A stretch of 46,859 bases of DNA from an uncultured Propionivibrio sp. (GTDB lineage: Bacteria; Pseudomonadota; Gammaproteobacteria; Burkholderiales; Rhodocyclaceae), in NCBI RefSeq assembly GCF_963666255.1, contig NZ_OY762658.1, positions 1-46,859 of the forward strand, given 5' to 3'. This document shows positions 44,477 to 46,859 of the stretch, piece by piece. The notes below the pieces were generated by a model, which was given only the letters and a program-made list of their open reading frames with translations, was not told the DNA's origin and searched no databases. The stretch's first letter is position 1; the number at the start of each line of letters is the position of its first letter. Made by a program: the position numbers and the translations under genes.

Positions 44477-46260
44477 TTATTCGCTGCGTCTGGCTAGCGC
44501 CTCAAGCAATAGCGTTTTCAAATCTCGCACCGGATGCAAGGACGACCTTGCGAATTGTTCGCAGAAGGCCATCCTCGCCCTCTGCACCTCGTGGCTGTTC
44601 CACCACGCACCAACATTATCCCAGAGCTCGGCGACGCGTTGCGCGACGACTTCCGGGCCGGGCAACACGATACCAGCGTCGATTAGTCGGCGATAGTGGA
44701 CCTGCGCCTCTTCCGAGAGGTGGCTCAAGCCATCGCGCCAAAAAGCGAGCACCGGGATGTTGAGGCTCAGGCATTCGAGGATGCCGGTCGAATCATAGGC
44801 ATAGACGATAAGGCGGCTTCTTTCCATCTGCCGGCCGATCGTCTCACTGCCTGTATCGATGACGATGTCCGGGTCGCGCTCTCGCCAGCGCTCGATGTCG
44901 TCCCACTCGAACTTGCGATACGAGCCGTGCAGCCGTACCGTAAGCTGGCGGCGGATCGCTTCGGGCAGCGCCGCGGTAAAGCGGAATTGTTCGTCCTGAT
45001 AAAGGCCGAACTCGTGGTAGTTGTCCCAATGCGTGATCTGGTTCAGCATGCTCGCTTCGACGAGGAGCAGACCGCCGTCCTGGATGCTGCGGCGCGCCTT
45101 GAGGCCGGCGGCGTTGAAAATGAAAGCGGGCGCCGTTCTCGGCGTGCCGTCGTTCCAGCCCCAGGTCAGAAAGGCGTCGGTCGCGGTCTGTTCCGGCGCG
45201 TACTTCGTTTGCATGTACAGGTGCGAACCGTAGCCCGCGCCGTGCTGGCCTGCGAAATACGGCGTTCCTCGCGCGACTTTCGACGCCGTCCAGAGCTTGA
45301 AGCCTTCGTCGAGATCGAAGCTGCTGGCTGTGTAAATGAATTTCGGTTTGGCTGGCCATGGCAATGCCTCGACCGCGGCACGCAGCGGCAGGTAGCCCTC
45401 GAGATAGCAAGCCGGCAGCACTTCGCCGAGAAGCGCACGGGCAAAGCGCTCGAACCCATCGCCCGAAACTTCGACCAAGCGCTCGCGGCGGGAGAGATCG
45501 ATCGCCGCAACGGGCGGCTGCGGACTGCTCCACAGCTGCGGTACTTGCCCAAGGAATAACTGCAACAGCGCCTCATTTGTGCGCGAGAGGTGTGTATCGA
45601 GAATGACAGCGTCGGTTTTCCGGCTGAGTTTCGGCAGCAGACCGCGCGCGCAGGCGACCGCCAGGCCGCGCGGGCCCGAGCGGGGCCGTGGCCGCGGCTG
45701 CCGGCATCACATAGCCGGCGAGCTGCCGCATCGGCGCACGCCGCTCGGGGGCCGGGCCGCCGAGATGTTGCAGGCGCGCGGGCGTAGAAGACGTGGTTCC
45801 AGACCTTGTCGTTGCTTGCCGCAGAGGAAGCTCAGCGAGTTCTGCGTGGCGAGCGTGTAAGCGTCGAAATCGAGCACCGCCGTGCCGTCGATCGCGTAGT
45901 CGTCGAGAGCGCGCTCGTTGCTGTGATAGCGGTTGAAAGCCAGCGAAAGATAGCGCGACAGAAAGTGGCCCAGCATGATGCGCCAGTGCCGTTCGCCGTG
46001 TTGGATGCCATGTCCGGCGTCGAGCGCTTCGGCGAGTTCCGGCAGCAGCCGATCGGCAAGCGCTTGCAGCGATTCGAAGTCGCGTCGGCGCTGCGCGTGG
46101 TTCATGCCAATCGGCGCCGCGACGATGGCGTCCAGGCTTTGCCAGGTTTGGCGGCGAGCGTGCAGCCGGGGCCCATTCCCCGAGGAAGAGCAGTGGCCGG
46201 TCGAAGGCCCAGGTCTCTTCGAGCGCGGTGGTGACGAGGAAAGCGCGACGGCTGCGTCAT
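44477..46260 (-). pseudogene. LIC12162-family transferase, interrupted by frameshifts (5' third damaged)
   Basis: The C-terminal part of about 1.2 kb (44477-45690) is open and reads as this O-antigen-associated family: DAVILDTHLSRTNEALLQLF, KFIYTASSFDLDEGFKLWTA, YFAGQHGAGYGSH, YDSTGILECLSLNIPVLAFW. Upstream, pieces of the same protein lie in alternating frames: FLVTTALEETWAFDRPLLFL at about 46190-46245, RQTWQSLDAIVAAPIGMNHA and HWRIMLGHFLSRYLSLAFNR at 45.9-46.1 kb, NDKVWNHVFYAR at about 45.8 kb, and LQHLGGPAPERR at about 45.75 kb. At least five small indels are needed to join them. The natural start is the ATG at 46260, which overlaps the TGA of the SGNH gene. Either a decaying gene or poor-quality sequence explains this. 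Confidence 0.75.
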
Positions 46261-46859
46261 GGCTGCTTGCCCTGGCTTTCGACGAAACGGCGCAGGTCTT
46301 CGGCGACGAGCTGGGAGCCATGGATCGAAGGTGGTTGCTGTCGCGGTAGAGGAAGCGGCCGTCCTTGCGCATGCGACAGACGCGATCATCACAGAAGACG
46401 CGATCGGGTCGTAGGTGAGAAGCCTCGTCGGCCGGCCAGTTCGGTCTGCACGAATTCGCGCATGCTGCGCTGGCGTTCGAGATAGCTTGTGCGGGGACGG
46501 TGCAATCGCGCGGTTGCAGCCAGTCGCCTCGCTCGATGCAATGCGCGGGCATGAAAGGCAACTCGGGCGCGTCGAGCATCAGCACGACCTGCTTGCCCGC
46601 CTTCAGGTAGAAATCGACCGTGCGAGCGAGGCTCGTCGTCACCGCAGCGAAGCGGTTCGGCTGCGAATCTACCGATTCAACGTTCCACAGCATTGGGTCG
46701 TTCGGACCGAGGTGTTGATAGGCGACGCCTTGTCGGCGTAATTAGAAAGGCATCGCGAAGGTCAGGATGACGAGATCGATCTCGGGGCTACCGGCGACGT
46801 AGGTCGATACCGCATCGTTCATTCGCGTACAGCGCAGCCTGTCGCCGTAGTCGTAGGAG
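46257..46859 (-). pseudogene. SGNH-domain acyltransferase C-terminus (OafA-like), partial and interrupted
   Basis: The minus strand from the window edge encodes the C-terminal SGNH esterase-like domain found in OafA/YrhL O-acyltransferases. Recognisable pieces are STYVAGSPEIDLVILTFAMP, VVLMLDAPELPFMPAHC, RQRSMREFVQTELAG, and VFCDDRVCRMRKDGRFLYRD with the catalytic DxxH as DSNHL. The end LVAEDLRRFVESQGKQP is followed by TGA at 46257-46259. An in-frame TAA at 46742-46744 and at least three frame changes (about 46.48, 46.41 and 46.33 kb) interrupt it. The integral-membrane acyltransferase-3 domain would lie beyond the window. Confidence 0.7.

Overview
The window is a 46.9 kb piece of a bacterial chromosome. 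The left half is strongly G+C-rich, and the gene set (PACE efflux protein, CzcCBA with a PII-like protein, Xaa-His dipeptidase, ParE-ParC pair, FlaA1/CapD-type dehydratase) fits a betaproteobacterium, most likely of the Rhodocyclales. That placement is inferred from protein style and composition; there is no rRNA gene. I see no tRNA, rRNA, CRISPR array, insertion sequence or phage gene.

Region 1 (1-24.7 kb) is ordinary core and accessory genome. It holds the 5' part of rlmI, a PACE-family efflux protein, alanine dehydrogenase, and a coupled pepD-MFS pair. After these come a stand-alone asparaginase N-domain, a chemoreceptor, and an intergenic stretch with a candidate structured small RNA. Next are two coupled secreted enzymes (a polysaccharide deacetylase and a probable TIM-barrel glycosidase) and a heavy-metal efflux operon (TolC-like, adaptor, RND pump, then an atypical PII protein). 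A monohaem cytochrome c, a class A acid phosphatase lipoprotein, a glycine-rich Spy-like lipoprotein, parE-parC and a small secreted protein complete the region.

Region 2 (24.7-46.9 kb) is a surface polysaccharide (O-antigen or exopolysaccharide) cluster. Every gene is on the minus strand and most stop/start pairs overlap by a few bases. It ends at a clear intrinsic terminator at 24741-24773. In transcription order it contains a broken SGNH acyltransferase end, a broken LIC12162-family transferase, two methyltransferases, a hexapeptide acyltransferase and a GT4. A CDP-sugar block follows: rfbF, rfbG, a 3,5-epimerase-like protein and an SDR reductase. Then come a GT2, a polysaccharide deacetylase, a second GT2, a DegT-type aminotransferase, a FemAB-like N-acyltransferase, a second GT4, a frameshifted multi-spanning membrane protein, a MurJ-like flippase and an ElyC/YdcF-like protein. 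It finishes with a decayed epimerase, a phosphoglycosyl transferase (chain initiation) and a CapD/WbpM-type UDP-sugar dehydratase. Together these could make UDP- and CDP-activated deoxy- and amino-sugars, start the chain on undecaprenyl phosphate, extend, modify, cap and flip it.

The cluster shows recent remodelling. There is a deletion scar that joins the first codons of one sugar transferase to the middle of an epimerase (27.5-28.2 kb), a frameshift at about 31.0 kb, and a dense run of single-base lesions in the last 1.2 kb. The last may be a contig-end sequencing artefact. The stretch from about 28.2 to 31.9 kb is visibly more A+T-rich than its surroundings.
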